Assembly (NCBI GenBank): GCA_040385825.1
Contig: JAZKGQ010000007.1
Location: forward strand, 90,529 to 154,528
Length of the DNA stretch: 64,000 nucleotides
Direction: 5' to 3'
Source: JANNNF01 sp040385825
Lineage (GTDB): Bacteria; Pseudomonadota; Alphaproteobacteria; Rhodobacterales; Rhodobacteraceae
Notes under the pieces: generated by a model
Told to the model about the DNA's origin: nothing
Seen by the model: the letters and a program-made list of their open reading frames with translations, nothing else
Databases searched by the model: none
Part shown: one piece after another, positions 18,356 to 26,480 of the stretch
Numbering within the stretch: position 1 is the first letter of the stretch
Layout: each line of letters starts with the position of its first letter
Position numbers and translations under genes: made by a program

Positions 18356-19675
18356 ATGACCCACCTCGCCCCCCGCCCCTGGGTGCCCGCCGCGTGTGAA
18401 GCCCATATCCAGACCCTCGCGGCGCGGGTCGCGGCCCCTTCTGCGCAGGTCGCGGGCAAGATCGAGGCTCTGATCGAGGCAAACCTGCACATCCATGACC
18501 GGGATTGCTTCAACCTCAACCCTGCGACCAACGTGATGAATCCAAAGGCCGAAGCGGTGTTGTCGCGTGGCCTGGGCAGCCGTCCCAGCCTGGGTTACCC
18601 CGGCGACAAATACGAAATGGGGCTGGAGGCGATCGAGGAAATCGAGGTGATCACCGCCGAGCTTGCGGCCGAGGTTTTCAACGCCAAGTATGCCGAAATC
18701 CGGGTCGGGTCGGGCGCTTTGGCGAACCTCTATGGCTTCATGGCGCTGGCAAGACCGGGGGATGCCATCATCGCCCCGCCTGGCACGATTGGCGGCCATG
18801 TCACCCACCATGCGGGGGGCTGTGCGGGGCTATATGGCCTTGCCACACACGCAGCGCCAATAAACGCAGATGGCTATACCGTTGATCTTGCTGCCCTTCG
18901 CGACCTTGCCCACGCGACCCAGCCCAGGATCATCACCATCGGCGGCAGCCTGAACCTGTTCCCGCATCCGGTGGCAGAAGTGCGCGCCATTGCCGATGAG
19001 GTGGGCGCGACAGTGCTGTTCGACGCCGCGCACCAATGCGGCATGATCGCGGGTGGCAGCTTTCCGAACCCGCTGGCGCAAGGCGCGCACATGATGACGA
19101 TGAGCACCTACAAATCCCTCGGGGGGCCGGCGGGCGGGCTGATCGTGACCAATGAGGCCGACATCGCCGAACGGCTGGATGCCATCGCCTATCCCGGCAT
19201 GACCGCCAATTTCGATGCGGCGAAGTCGGCGGCATTGGCGCTGACCCTGCTGGACTGGCGCGACCATGGCGCGGCCTATGCGCAGGCGATGGTGGACCTG
19301 GCGCAAGCCTTGGCCCGCGAACTTTCCGCGCTTGGCCTGCCGGTGTTCGCGGCCGACAAGGGGGCCACGCAGTCGCACCAGTTTGCGATCCTCGCGGCGG
19401 GGTTTGGTGGCGGTCAGGCGGCGTCGAAAACCCTGCGCAAGGCAGGCTTTCTGGCCTGCGGCATCGGCCTGCCTGCGGCCCCCGTTGCGGGCGATCTCAA
19501 TGGCTTGCGGATCGGCACGCCCGAACTGGTGCGCCGCGGCGTGACGCCTGCCGATGCCCCGGCGCTGGCCGCGCTGATCGCCGAAGGGCTGCGGTCGAAC
19601 GCGCCCGAAACGGTGGCCCCGCGCACGGCGGCGCTGCGGGCAAGGTTTCAGGGGATGCACTACATCCGGGGTTGA
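18356..19675 (+). CDS. PLP-dependent enzyme of the serine hydroxymethyltransferase/threonine aldolase fold
   Basis: A 439-residue fold-type I PLP enzyme. Features resembling GlyA are the N-terminal NLNPATNVMNPKAEAVLSRG, GYPGDKYEMG (like the SHMT tyrosine/glutamate region), VLFDAAHQCGMIAGG with the PLP-pairing aspartate and a following histidine, and STYKSLGGPAGG, where K253 is the predicted Schiff-base lysine. It diverges from true GlyA enough that alpha-methylserine hydroxymethyltransferase, a beta-hydroxy amino acid aldolase or a lyase are all possible. It is divergent from a LysR regulator and is followed 52 bases later by an aldo/keto reductase, so a small inducible catabolic unit is likely. 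The substrate is not identifiable from sequence. Confidence 0.75.
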   Translation: MTHLAPRPWVPAACEAHIQTLAARVAAPSAQVAGKIEALIEANLHIHDRDCFNLNPATNVMNPKAEAVLSRGLGSRPSLGYPGDKYEMGLEAIEEIEVITAELAAEVFNAKYAEIRVGSGALANLYGFMALARPGDAIIAPPGTIGGHVTHHAGGCAGLYGLATHAAPINADGYTVDLAALRDLAHATQPRIITIGGSLNLFPHPVAEVRAIADEVGATVLFDAAHQCGMIAGGSFPNPLAQGAHMMTMSTYKSLGGPAGGLIVTNEADIAERLDAIAYPGMTANFDAAKSAALALTLLDWRDHGAAYAQAMVDLAQALARELSALGLPVFAADKGATQSHQFAILAAGFGGGQAASKTLRKAGFLACGIGLPAAPVAGDLNGLRIGTPELVRRGVTPADAPALAALIAEGLRSNAPETVAPRTAALRARFQGMHYIRG

Positions 19676-19727
19676 CCGAAGCGATTCGGGGGCGTCTAGT
19701 GCGACGCCCTCAACGTTAGGAACCCTT

Positions 19728-20711
19728 ATGAAAACCCGTCAACTCGGGGCCGGTGGACCCATGGTTTCCGCCATCGGCCTTGGCTGCCTGTCCTTCGGTG
19801 GCATCTTTGGTCCCACCTCGGACGAGGACAGTCTGCGCTGCCTTGATGCCGCCTGGGACCATGGCATCACCCTTTACGACACCGCCAACATCTATGGCAT
19901 GGGGCGGTCGGAAACCGTTCTGGGCCAATGGCTTGCGAACCGGAAGCACAGTGCCATCCTTGCCACCAAGGCCGGCATCGTCAACGGCCCGGCCCGGCGG
20001 ATCGACAATTCCGACGCCCATCTGCGGGCCGAGCTGGAGGGATCGCTCCGCCGTCTTGGCGTCGATCACGTCGATCTGTTCTACATCCACCGCCACGATC
20101 CCGCGACGCCCATCGAGGAGGTCGCAGGCACCCTGTCGCGGCTGGTGGAGGAGGGCAGGATCGGCGGCTATGGCCTGTCGGAAATCAGCCCCGGCACCCT
20201 GCGCCGCGCCCATGCCGTGCATCCCTGCCGCGCGGTGCAGAACGAATACTCGCTGTGGACGCGCCAGCCGGACCTGGGCCTGATCCAGACCTGCGCCGAA
20301 CTGGGCGTGGCCTTCGTGCCGTTCTCTCCGCTGGCACGGGGCGCCTTGGGGCGCGAGATTCTGGACCCGGCCACCCTGCCCGAGACGGAATTCCGCCGCC
20401 AGATTCCGCGCTTTCAAGGTGTGGACTGGTCGTTGAACCGTGCCCGGATCGAAGGGTTTCGCAGCTATGCCCATGACCTTGGCCTGACGCCCCCGGCACT
20501 GGCGGTGGCTTGGGTGCTGGACCGCGCCCCCCACCTGATCCCGATTCCCGGCACCCGCACAGCGGACCATCTGACCGACTGGGTGGGCGCATCGGAAATC
20601 ACGCTGACCGACCAGCACCGGGCGGAAATTGCCCGCCTGCTTCCGGTCGGCTGGGCCTATGGCGACCGCTATGACGACACGCAGGCGGCAACGGTGGAAC
20701 GCTACTGCTAG
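19728..20711 (+). CDS. Aldo/keto reductase
   Basis: A 327-residue NADPH-dependent oxidoreductase with the AKR TIM-barrel. Catalytic tetrad positions are visible: Asp and Tyr in DTANIYGMGRSE, Lys in LATKAGI and His in FYIHRHDP. The cofactor-binding C-terminus reads IPIPGTRTADHL. It follows the SHMT-like gene by 52 bases on the same strand, separated by a GTCTAGTGCGACGCC stretch, so cotranscription is plausible and its substrate may be the aldehyde product of that enzyme. An AATATCC-type repeat with a GGGGGC/GCCCCC stem ends the unit. Confidence 0.88.
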   Translation: MKTRQLGAGGPMVSAIGLGCLSFGGIFGPTSDEDSLRCLDAAWDHGITLYDTANIYGMGRSETVLGQWLANRKHSAILATKAGIVNGPARRIDNSDAHLRAELEGSLRRLGVDHVDLFYIHRHDPATPIEEVAGTLSRLVEEGRIGGYGLSEISPGTLRRAHAVHPCRAVQNEYSLWTRQPDLGLIQTCAELGVAFVPFSPLARGALGREILDPATLPETEFRRQIPRFQGVDWSLNRARIEGFRSYAHDLGLTPPALAVAWVLDRAPHLIPIPGTRTADHLTDWVGASEITLTDQHRAEIARLLPVGWAYGDRYDDTQAATVERYC

Positions 20712-20726
20712 GGCTTTCATACTGGT

Positions 20727-20781
20727 GGAAATATCCTCGGGGGTGAATTGGCGAATGCCAAGAGGGGGCTGAAGGCCCCCT
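20727..20781 (+). repeat. AATATCC-type intergenic repeat ending in a terminator-like hairpin
   Basis: The core GGAAATATCCTCGGGGGTGA is followed by GGCGAATGCCAAGA and a hairpin GGGGGC-TGAAG-GCCCCC (20764-20780), then TTCTCT. It matches the copy at 42366-42446 block by block. It probably terminates the aldo/keto reductase transcript. Confidence 0.65.
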
Positions 20782-20861
20782 TCTCTGCCCCGCTGCGATA
20801 CCGGGTTGCGACGCGCCAGAACCTGACCCATCATCGCCCCCGGATGACAGCGAGGTTGACC

Positions 20862-21950
20862 ATGAAAATCAACGGCATACCCTACAGGTCGATCTGGCGT
20901 GACGGCGACCGCATAGGCATCATCGACCAGCGCTGGTTGCCGCATGATCTGCGGGTGGTGGACTTGGGCCACCTTGCCGCCTTCGCCACCGCCATCCGTG
21001 ACATGTGGGTGCGCGGCGCGCCGCTGATCGGGGCGACCGCCGCCTATGGCATGGCGGTGCAGATGCGCAGCGACCCGTCGGACAGATCGTTGCACGACAG
21101 CTGGCAGGTGCTGCACGACACCCGCCCCACCGCGATCAACCTGCGGTGGGCGCTGGACGATATGGTGGCAAACCTTGCCCCCCTGCCGCCTGCGCAGCGG
21201 GCTGCTGCCGCCATGGCCCGCGCCGATGCGATTGCCGAGGCCGATGTGGCGATGAACGCGGCCATTGGCCAGCACGGGCTGGCGTTGATCACGGCGATTG
21301 CTGACCGCAAGGGCCGGGTAAACATCCTGACCCATTGCAACGCGGGCTGGCCTGCGACGGTGGACTGGGGCACCGCGACCTCGCCCATTTATCACGCCCA
21401 TCAGGCGGGGATCGATCTGCATGTCTGGGTCGATGAAACCCGGCCCCGCAATCAGGGCGCGCAGATCACCGCGTGGGAACTGGGGGCGGCGGGGGTGCCG
21501 CATTCGCTGATCACCGACAATGCGGGCGGGCATCTGATGCAACGCGGTGCGGTGGATATGGTGATCGTCGGCACCGACCGCACCACGGCGCGCGGCGATG
21601 TGTGCAACAAGATCGGCACCTATCTCAAGGCACTGGCGGCACAGGCCAATGGCGTGCCGTTCTATGTGGCGCTGCCGTCGCCCACCATCGACTGGCGGGT
21701 GCAGGACGGGCTGACCGAAATTCCCATCGAGGAACGTGACGGCGCAGAGGTGACCCATGTGCAGGGCCGCGATGCGGCCGGGCAGATCGTGTCGGTGCAG
21801 ATCTCGCCCGATGGCACCACCGCGCGCAACCCGGCCTTTGACGTGACCCCCGCCCATCTGGTAACCGGCCTGATCACCGAGCGCGGGGTCTGTGCGGCCA
21901 GCGCCGAAGGGCTGGCCGCGATGTTCCCGGATTTGAAATCAAGGGTCTAG
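20862..21950 (+). CDS. mtnA: S-methyl-5-thioribose-1-phosphate isomerase
   Basis: Isomerises methylthioribose-1-phosphate to methylthioribulose-1-phosphate in methionine salvage. The 362-residue protein belongs to the eIF2B-related isomerase family and has RGAPLIGATAAYG, ILTHCNAGWPATV with the catalytic cysteine, DETRPRNQGAQITAWEL and IVGTDRTTARGDVCNKIGTY with the catalytic aspartate. Start ATG 20862 gives the standard N-terminus (MKINGIPYRSIW) with GAGG ten bases upstream. It is convergent with the sdh operon, and only three bases separate it from sdhB. No mtnP or mtnK is in the window; a DHAP-shunt-type use of MtnA is an alternative in Rhodobacteraceae. Confidence 0.93.
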   Translation: MKINGIPYRSIWRDGDRIGIIDQRWLPHDLRVVDLGHLAAFATAIRDMWVRGAPLIGATAAYGMAVQMRSDPSDRSLHDSWQVLHDTRPTAINLRWALDDMVANLAPLPPAQRAAAAMARADAIAEADVAMNAAIGQHGLALITAIADRKGRVNILTHCNAGWPATVDWGTATSPIYHAHQAGIDLHVWVDETRPRNQGAQITAWELGAAGVPHSLITDNAGGHLMQRGAVDMVIVGTDRTTARGDVCNKIGTYLKALAAQANGVPFYVALPSPTIDWRVQDGLTEIPIEERDGAEVTHVQGRDAAGQIVSVQISPDGTTARNPAFDVTPAHLVTGLITERGVCAASAEGLAAMFPDLKSRV

Positions 21951-21953
21951 GCG

Positions 21954-22730
21954 TCAGACCACCCGTTCGACCATCAGCTTCTTGATCTCGGCAATTGCCT
22001 TGGCGGGGTTCAGGCCCTTGGGGCAGGTCTTGGCGCAGTTCATGATGGTGTGGCAGCGGTACAGCTTGAACGGGTCTTCCAGATCGTCCAGCCGTTCCGG
22101 CGTGGCTTCATCGCGGCTGTCGATGATCCAGCGATATGCGTGCAGCAGGGCTGCCGGCCCAAGGTACTTGTCGCCGTTCCACCAGTAGCTGGGGCAGGAT
22201 GTCGAACAACAGGCGCACATCACGCATTCATACAGACCGTCCAGCTTGCTGCGGTCGTCAATCGACTGCCGCCATTCCTTGGCGGGGCGGTTGGTCTTCG
22301 TCTCGAGCCAGGGCATGATCGACGCGTGCTGCGCGTAGAAATGCGTGAGGTCCGGGATCAGATCCTTGATCACCGCCATATGCGGCAGCGGGTAGATCTT
22401 CACATCGCCCTTCACCTCGTCCAGCCCGTAAATGCAGGCCAGCGTGTTGATGCCGTCAATGTTCATCGCGCAAGACCCGCAGATGCCTTCGCGGCAGGAC
22501 CGGCGGAAGGTCAGCGTCGGGTCGATATCGTTCTTTATCTTGATCAGCGCGTCCAGCACCATCGGGCCGCATTTGTCCATATCGACGAAATAAGTATCGA
22601 CCTGCGGGTTCTTGCCGTCATCCGGATTCCAGCGGTAAATCTGGAACTTGCGCACATTCTTGCCGTCCGGCTTCGGCCAGGTCTTGCCGGTGCGGATGGT
22701 GGAATTCTTGGGAAGCGTGAACTGAACCAT
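21954..22730 (-). CDS. sdhB: Succinate dehydrogenase iron-sulfur subunit
   Basis: Electron-transfer subunit of respiratory complex II on the cytoplasmic face of the membrane. The 258-residue product has the [2Fe-2S] cysteine set SCREGICGSCAMNIDG with NTLAC, and the C-terminal [4Fe-4S]/[3Fe-4S] sets CVMCACCSTSCPS and CAKTCPKGLNP. It is the last gene of the minus-strand sdh operon and is separated from sdhA by three small lipoprotein genes rather than following it directly. ATG 22730 lies three bases after the preceding lipoprotein gene, so the block reads as one transcript. Confidence 0.97.
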   Translation of the reverse strand: MVQFTLPKNSTIRTGKTWPKPDGKNVRKFQIYRWNPDDGKNPQVDTYFVDMDKCGPMVLDALIKIKNDIDPTLTFRRSCREGICGSCAMNIDGINTLACIYGLDEVKGDVKIYPLPHMAVIKDLIPDLTHFYAQHASIMPWLETKTNRPAKEWRQSIDDRSKLDGLYECVMCACCSTSCPSYWWNGDKYLGPAALLHAYRWIIDSRDEATPERLDDLEDPFKLYRCHTIMNCAKTCPKGLNPAKAIAEIKKLMVERVV

Positions 22731-22733
22731 GGG

Positions 22734-23021
22734 TCATCCCCTCCAGTCGGGTCTGGTGTAGAGCGGCTGGCGCGGAGGCTGGCCGGATTGCTGGTAAACA
22801 CAGGCGTCATAAACCGCCGACGGGTCGCGGCCCCGGACGAAATCCGAGGTGATCTCGATATCGACAAAGCCACCGGTCCTGCCGTTCGATCCGATGCCGA
22901 TGCCTGCCTCGCGGATCGGGCTGGCGGTGGACTTGGCGCGGGATATGCAGTTGCGTTCCGCCTGTTCGACCGACACCGGGCCGCAGGCGGCCAGCGTCAG
23001 CAGCAGGGCGGCGGCGCGCAT
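22734..23021 (-). CDS. Small lipoprotein, third of three inside the sdh operon
   Basis: 95 residues. MRAAALLLTLAACGP is a lipoprotein signal with lipobox LAAC. The mature part has two more cysteines (ERNCISRA, YDACVYQQ) and a Pro/Arg-rich tail. I do not recognise a domain. Its ATG overlaps the stop of the preceding lipoprotein gene by one base (TGATG), and sdhB starts three bases after its stop. The tight packing implies cotranslation with the complex II genes. A role in complex II assembly or envelope function is possible but not shown. Confidence 0.75.
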   Translation of the reverse strand: MRAAALLLTLAACGPVSVEQAERNCISRAKSTASPIREAGIGIGSNGRTGGFVDIEITSDFVRGRDPSAVYDACVYQQSGQPPRQPLYTRPDWRG

Positions 23022-23335
23022 CACAGACCCAGCGGCGGCAGACCCGCACGCGACAGGCACGCCAGCGTTTCGGGCCGCGCGCCGATGGCAAGGATGGTCT
23101 GCACCGTCGAAGTGCCCGCCTGCACCGCGACATCGCGGGCAAGAAGCTGAATCTCATTGGCCGTGGCGTTTTCCACCACGCACAGCGTGGCGGTCTGCGC
23201 CTGCGGGGCGGTGAAATAGTTGCTGACCACCGGCAAAACCACCGATTCCGCCGCCCGCCGCCCGACCTTGTCGGCAACCTGTGCCGGGTCGCAGGCGGCA
23301 AGCGTCAGCAGCGCAAGGGGAAGCAGGCGTGTCAT
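23021..23335 (-). CDS. Small lipoprotein, second of three inside the sdh operon
   Basis: 104 residues. MTRLLPLALLTLAACDP is a lipoprotein signal; the residue after the lipobox cysteine is Asp, which in enterobacteria favours inner-membrane retention. The mature part contains VVSNYFTAPQAQTATLCVV and VQTILAIGARPETLACL, with two cysteines that could form a disulfide. No known domain recognised. It lies 16 bases after the first lipoprotein gene and overlaps the third by one base. Confidence 0.75.
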   Translation of the reverse strand: MTRLLPLALLTLAACDPAQVADKVGRRAAESVVLPVVSNYFTAPQAQTATLCVVENATANEIQLLARDVAVQAGTSTVQTILAIGARPETLACLSRAGLPPLGL

Positions 23336-23351
23336 GTGATGGCCTTTCGGA

Positions 23352-23642
23352 TCATGGCTGAAGGCAGGCATAGCCAACCCCTCCGACCAGTTGCAGGTTG
23401 CATTGGCGCGGGCCAGAGGCGGCAGGCATCTGACGCCGCACACAGGCATTGACCGATGCCAGTTCCGCCTGGGTCGCCTGAATATCGCCTTCGGCCCCCG
23501 CGTCCCTGGCCGCCTGCGCCCGCGCGGTGTAACCCGACGCCGCAGTACAGGATTTGACCAGCGCCGGATTGCCCGCGCTGCCCGTGGTCTGGCAGGCGGC
23601 AAGCACCACAAACACCGCAAGGGCAATCAGGCGCCGGGTCAT
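23352..23642 (-). CDS. Small lipoprotein, first of three inside the sdh operon
   Basis: 96 residues. MTRRLIALAVFVVLAACQT is a lipoprotein signal with lipobox LAAC. The mature part is Ala/Gln-rich and helical (RAQAARDAGAEGDIQATQA), with four cysteines in total after processing is considered (SCTAAS, NACVRR, QCNLQ, YACLQP). Its ATG overlaps the sdhA stop by one base (TGATG), so it is translationally coupled to sdhA. The TTG one codon upstream is the alternative start. Function unknown. Confidence 0.75.
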   Translation of the reverse strand: MTRRLIALAVFVVLAACQTTGSAGNPALVKSCTAASGYTARAQAARDAGAEGDIQATQAELASVNACVRRQMPAASGPRQCNLQLVGGVGYACLQP

Positions 23643-25444
23643 CAATACACCCGTGCTTTCGGCGCGATCTTCTTCAGTTCGATCCCGCCCTGTTCATAGG
23701 TGGTCAGCGGGTCCAGATGCACCGGGCGGGTCGACAGGGTCACCTTCGGACCGTCGACATGGGCCAGGCTGTGCACCCGCCAGTTCGCATCATCGCGGTT
23801 CGGATAATCCTCATGCGCATGGGCACCGCGCGATTCCTTGCGGGCCTCGGCGGCGACGATGGTCGCCAGCGCGTTCGGCATCAGGTTCTGCAATTCCAGC
23901 GTTTCCATCAGGTCGCTGTTCCACACCATGGACCGGTCGGTGACCTTTATGTCACTCATCTGGCCGGCAATGGCCGTCATCTTGACCACGCCCTCGGCCA
24001 GCGTCTTGTCGGTGCGGAACACCGCCGCATCGGCCTGCATGGTCTTTTGCATGTCGAGCCGCAGGTTCGCCGTCGGGATCGCGCCATTGGCTGCGCGCGC
24101 CAGATCAAAGCGGGCCAAGGCGCGGTCCACCTCGACCCGGTTCACTGGCGGGACGGCGGTTTTCGGGTCCACCACCTGGGCTGCCTTGATCGCAGCCGCC
24201 CGGCCAAACACCACAAGATCGATCAGGCTGTTCGACCCCAGACGGTTCGCGCCATGCACCGATGCACAGCCCGCCTCGCCCACGGCCATCAGGCCGGGGA
24301 AGATGGCGTCGGGGTTGCCGGGCTGCGGGTTCAGCACCTCGCCCCAATAGTTGGTGGGGATGCCACCCATGTTGTAATGCACGGTCGGCAGCACCGGGAT
24401 CGGTTCTTTCAGCAGATCGACGCCCGCGAAGATCCGGGCAGATTCCGTGATGCCGGGCAGACGCAGTTCCAGCGTTTCCTTGGGCAGATGGTTCAGGTTC
24501 AACGAGATGTGGTCCTTGTTCGGCCCCACCCCGCGCCCTTCGCGAATTTCGATCGTCATGCAGCGGCTGACCACATCGCGCGACGCCAGATCCTTGTAGG
24601 TCGGCGCATAACGTTCCATGAACCGCTCACCTTCAGAGTTGGTGAGGTATCCCCCCTCGCCCCGCGCGCCTTCGGTGATCAGGCAGCCCGATCCATAGAT
24701 GCCGGTCGGGTGGAACTGCACGAACTCCATATCCTGCAAGGCCAATCCGGCGCGGGCCACCATGCCGCCGCCGTCGCCGGTGCAGGTATGGGCAGAGGTT
24801 GCCGAAAAATACGCGCGCCCATAGCCGCCCGTCGCCAGCACCACCATCTTGGCGTTGAACACATGGATGGTGCCATCGTCCAGCTTCCACGCCACAACCC
24901 CGGTGCAGGCCCCATCGGTGATGATCAGGTCCAGCGCGAAATATTCGATGTAGAATTCGGCGTTGTTCTTCAGGCTTTGCCCGTACAGCGTGTGCAGGAT
25001 CGCATGGCCCGTGCGGTCGGCAGCGGCACAGGTGCGCTGCACGGGGGGGCCTTCGCCGTATTCGGTGGTATGGCCACCAAACGGGCGCTGATAAATCTTG
25101 CCATCCTCGGTGCGCGAAAATGGCACGCCGTAATGTTCCAGCTCATACACGGCCTTGGGGGCCTCGCGCGCCAGATATTCCATCGCGTCGGTGTCGCCCA
25201 GCCAGTCCGACCCCTTGACGGTGTCATACATGTGCCATTGCCAGCTGTCCGGCCCCATGTTGCCCAAGGACGCGGCAATGCCGCCCTGGGCCGCAACCGT
25301 ATGGCTGCGGGTCGGGAACACCTTGGTCACGCAAGCCGTGCGCAGGCCCTGTTCGGCCATCCCAAGCGTTGCGCGCAGACCGGCCCCGCCAGCCCCCACC
25401 ACAACCACGTCATAGTCATGCACTTCATACGGATAGGCAGTCAT
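23642..25444 (-). CDS. sdhA: Succinate dehydrogenase flavoprotein subunit
   Basis: Catalytic subunit of complex II; oxidises succinate to fumarate with covalently bound FAD. The 600-residue protein begins with the Rossmann motif VVVGAGGAGLRATLG. The FAD-linked histidine is H48 in TRSHTVAAQGGI. Active-site motifs include HPTGIYGSGCLITEGARGEGG, VVSRCMTIEI and GEAGCASVHGANRLGSNSL. It is third in the operon after sdhC and sdhD, ten bases from sdhD, and ends in a TGATG overlap with a lipoprotein gene. Confidence 0.98.
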   Translation of the reverse strand: MTAYPYEVHDYDVVVVGAGGAGLRATLGMAEQGLRTACVTKVFPTRSHTVAAQGGIAASLGNMGPDSWQWHMYDTVKGSDWLGDTDAMEYLAREAPKAVYELEHYGVPFSRTEDGKIYQRPFGGHTTEYGEGPPVQRTCAAADRTGHAILHTLYGQSLKNNAEFYIEYFALDLIITDGACTGVVAWKLDDGTIHVFNAKMVVLATGGYGRAYFSATSAHTCTGDGGGMVARAGLALQDMEFVQFHPTGIYGSGCLITEGARGEGGYLTNSEGERFMERYAPTYKDLASRDVVSRCMTIEIREGRGVGPNKDHISLNLNHLPKETLELRLPGITESARIFAGVDLLKEPIPVLPTVHYNMGGIPTNYWGEVLNPQPGNPDAIFPGLMAVGEAGCASVHGANRLGSNSLIDLVVFGRAAAIKAAQVVDPKTAVPPVNRVEVDRALARFDLARAANGAIPTANLRLDMQKTMQADAAVFRTDKTLAEGVVKMTAIAGQMSDIKVTDRSMVWNSDLMETLELQNLMPNALATIVAAEARKESRGAHAHEDYPNRDDANWRVHSLAHVDGPKVTLSTRPVHLDPLTTYEQGGIELKKIAPKARVY

Positions 25445-25454
25445 CAGATGATCC

Positions 25455-25826
25455 TCACAGCGCCAGTTTGATCAGCGCGAACAGCCCGATGGCAATGCTG
25501 CCATAGCTGAAACAGGTGGCAGAAATGATCAGCGCCTTGCGGGTGATGCCGTGGGCGTAATCCTCGATCATCACCTGCGCGCCATTCTTGAAATGCACCA
25601 TGCCGACGATCAGCGTCAGCGCGGCGATGATTGCCGGAAACGGCTGTGCGTAATAGTCCAGCACCTGTTCATACCTGCGACCCAGAACCCGGCCAAAGGT
25701 AAAGATGAAGGCGGGGATCAGGAACAGCAGCGCCACCGAAGACATCTGCATGTGCCAGAAATGTTCGGTACCGGTTTTGGCGGACCCAAGGCCTGCGGCC
25801 CGCTTGCGGTCGGTCAGATAACGCAT
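25455..25826 (-). CDS. sdhD: Succinate dehydrogenase membrane anchor subunit D
   Basis: 123-residue membrane anchor with three hydrophobic helices (about residues 30-46, 62-80 and 100-122). HFWHMQMSSVALLFLIPAF and HFKNGAQVMIEDY carry the conserved histidine and Asp/Tyr of the heme b and quinone site region. It pairs with SdhC to hold SdhAB at the inner membrane. It lies between sdhC (10 bases) and sdhA (10 bases), so polycistronic expression is clear. Confidence 0.92.
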   Translation of the reverse strand: MRYLTDRKRAAGLGSAKTGTEHFWHMQMSSVALLFLIPAFIFTFGRVLGRRYEQVLDYYAQPFPAIIAALTLIVGMVHFKNGAQVMIEDYAHGITRKALIISATCFSYGSIAIGLFALIKLAL

Positions 25827-25836
25827 GATGGCCCCC

Positions 25837-26220
25837 TTACAGCACGATGACGGTCAGAACGGTCAGCACCACCGACCCCACGATACAGGCGATCCCCAGC
25901 TTTTCCGCCGTGGGAATGTCCAGCCCCCGACCGCTGTCGAAATACAGATGCCGCAGCCCCGCCAGCAGGTGATACCACATCCCCAAGACCGACGCAGTCA
26001 GCACCACATCGCCGAACCACGAGGTCAGCACCCCATTGGCCGTGCGGAAGTAATGCTCGCCCGACGCTGCCGCCAGCAGCCACCACACGATCAGAACCAC
26101 CGTCACCGCCATCGCATTGCCGGTGATGCGGGTCAGGATCGAGGTGAAACTGGTCAGTTGCGGGCGGTAAATCTGAAGGTGCGGGGAAAGGGGGCGCTGC
26201 ACCCGTTTCGCTTCGGCCAT
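25837..26220 (-). CDS. sdhC: Succinate dehydrogenase cytochrome b556 subunit C
   Basis: 127-residue membrane subunit. The family signature RPLSPHLQIYRPQLTSFTSI is at the N-terminus, followed by three membrane helices and the heme-binding HLLAGLRHLYFDSG. It is the first gene of the sdh operon. The 260-base upstream gap carries a tandem TGTGATCACA operator 160-190 bases before the start, so operon regulation probably acts here. Confidence 0.95.
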   Translation of the reverse strand: MAEAKRVQRPLSPHLQIYRPQLTSFTSILTRITGNAMAVTVVLIVWWLLAAASGEHYFRTANGVLTSWFGDVVLTASVLGMWYHLLAGLRHLYFDSGRGLDIPTAEKLGIACIVGSVVLTVLTVIVL

Positions 26221-26380
26221 GTGATTTCCCTCTCATAGCTGGCTTCGGTCCGGCGGCTGATGCCTGTCGGGACGCACGTTGGCTTGTTGTCTTTCTGTCT
26301 AGCGTAAAAATCCGCGCTGTCACGTCTTTGAACGCCGCAGGTGCAGCATGTTTTCGCTAAACCCATCACTTTTTCAGATT

Positions 26381-26411
26381 TGTGATCACGAATTTTCGGG
26401 GTGTGATCACA
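26381..26411. promoter_or_regulatory. Tandem TGTGATCACA operator upstream of sdhCDAB
   Basis: TGTGATCACG (26381-26390) and the perfect palindrome TGTGATCACA (26402-26411) lie 21 bp apart centre to centre, two helical turns. A degenerate half-site (CATCAC, centred about 26365.5) follows, separated by TTTTTCAGA. The same pair with the same 21-bp spacing and the same TTTTTCAGA element precedes sucC at 32109-32139. No cognate regulator can be assigned from the window. The halves resemble CRP half-sites but without the six-base spacer. Confidence 0.75.
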
Positions 26412-26480
26412 AATTTGGCCCCAAGACACCCGGCAATGGATTTCCCAAAGAACGTAAGTCTTCTTGACGCCCCGCCCTTC

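Noticed and set aside
19716..21857. 713-codon minus-strand frame covering the AKR and mtnA genes
   Set aside because: Spans two complete plus-strand genes and their gap; it is a high-GC shadow.
23717..25471. 584-codon plus-strand frame opposite sdhA
   Set aside because: Shadow of sdhA, which carries the covalent-FAD and active-site motifs.
26154..26429. Minus-strand frame across the sdh operator and start of sdhC
   Set aside because: It would read through the tandem operator and overlap sdhC out of frame; no plausible product.
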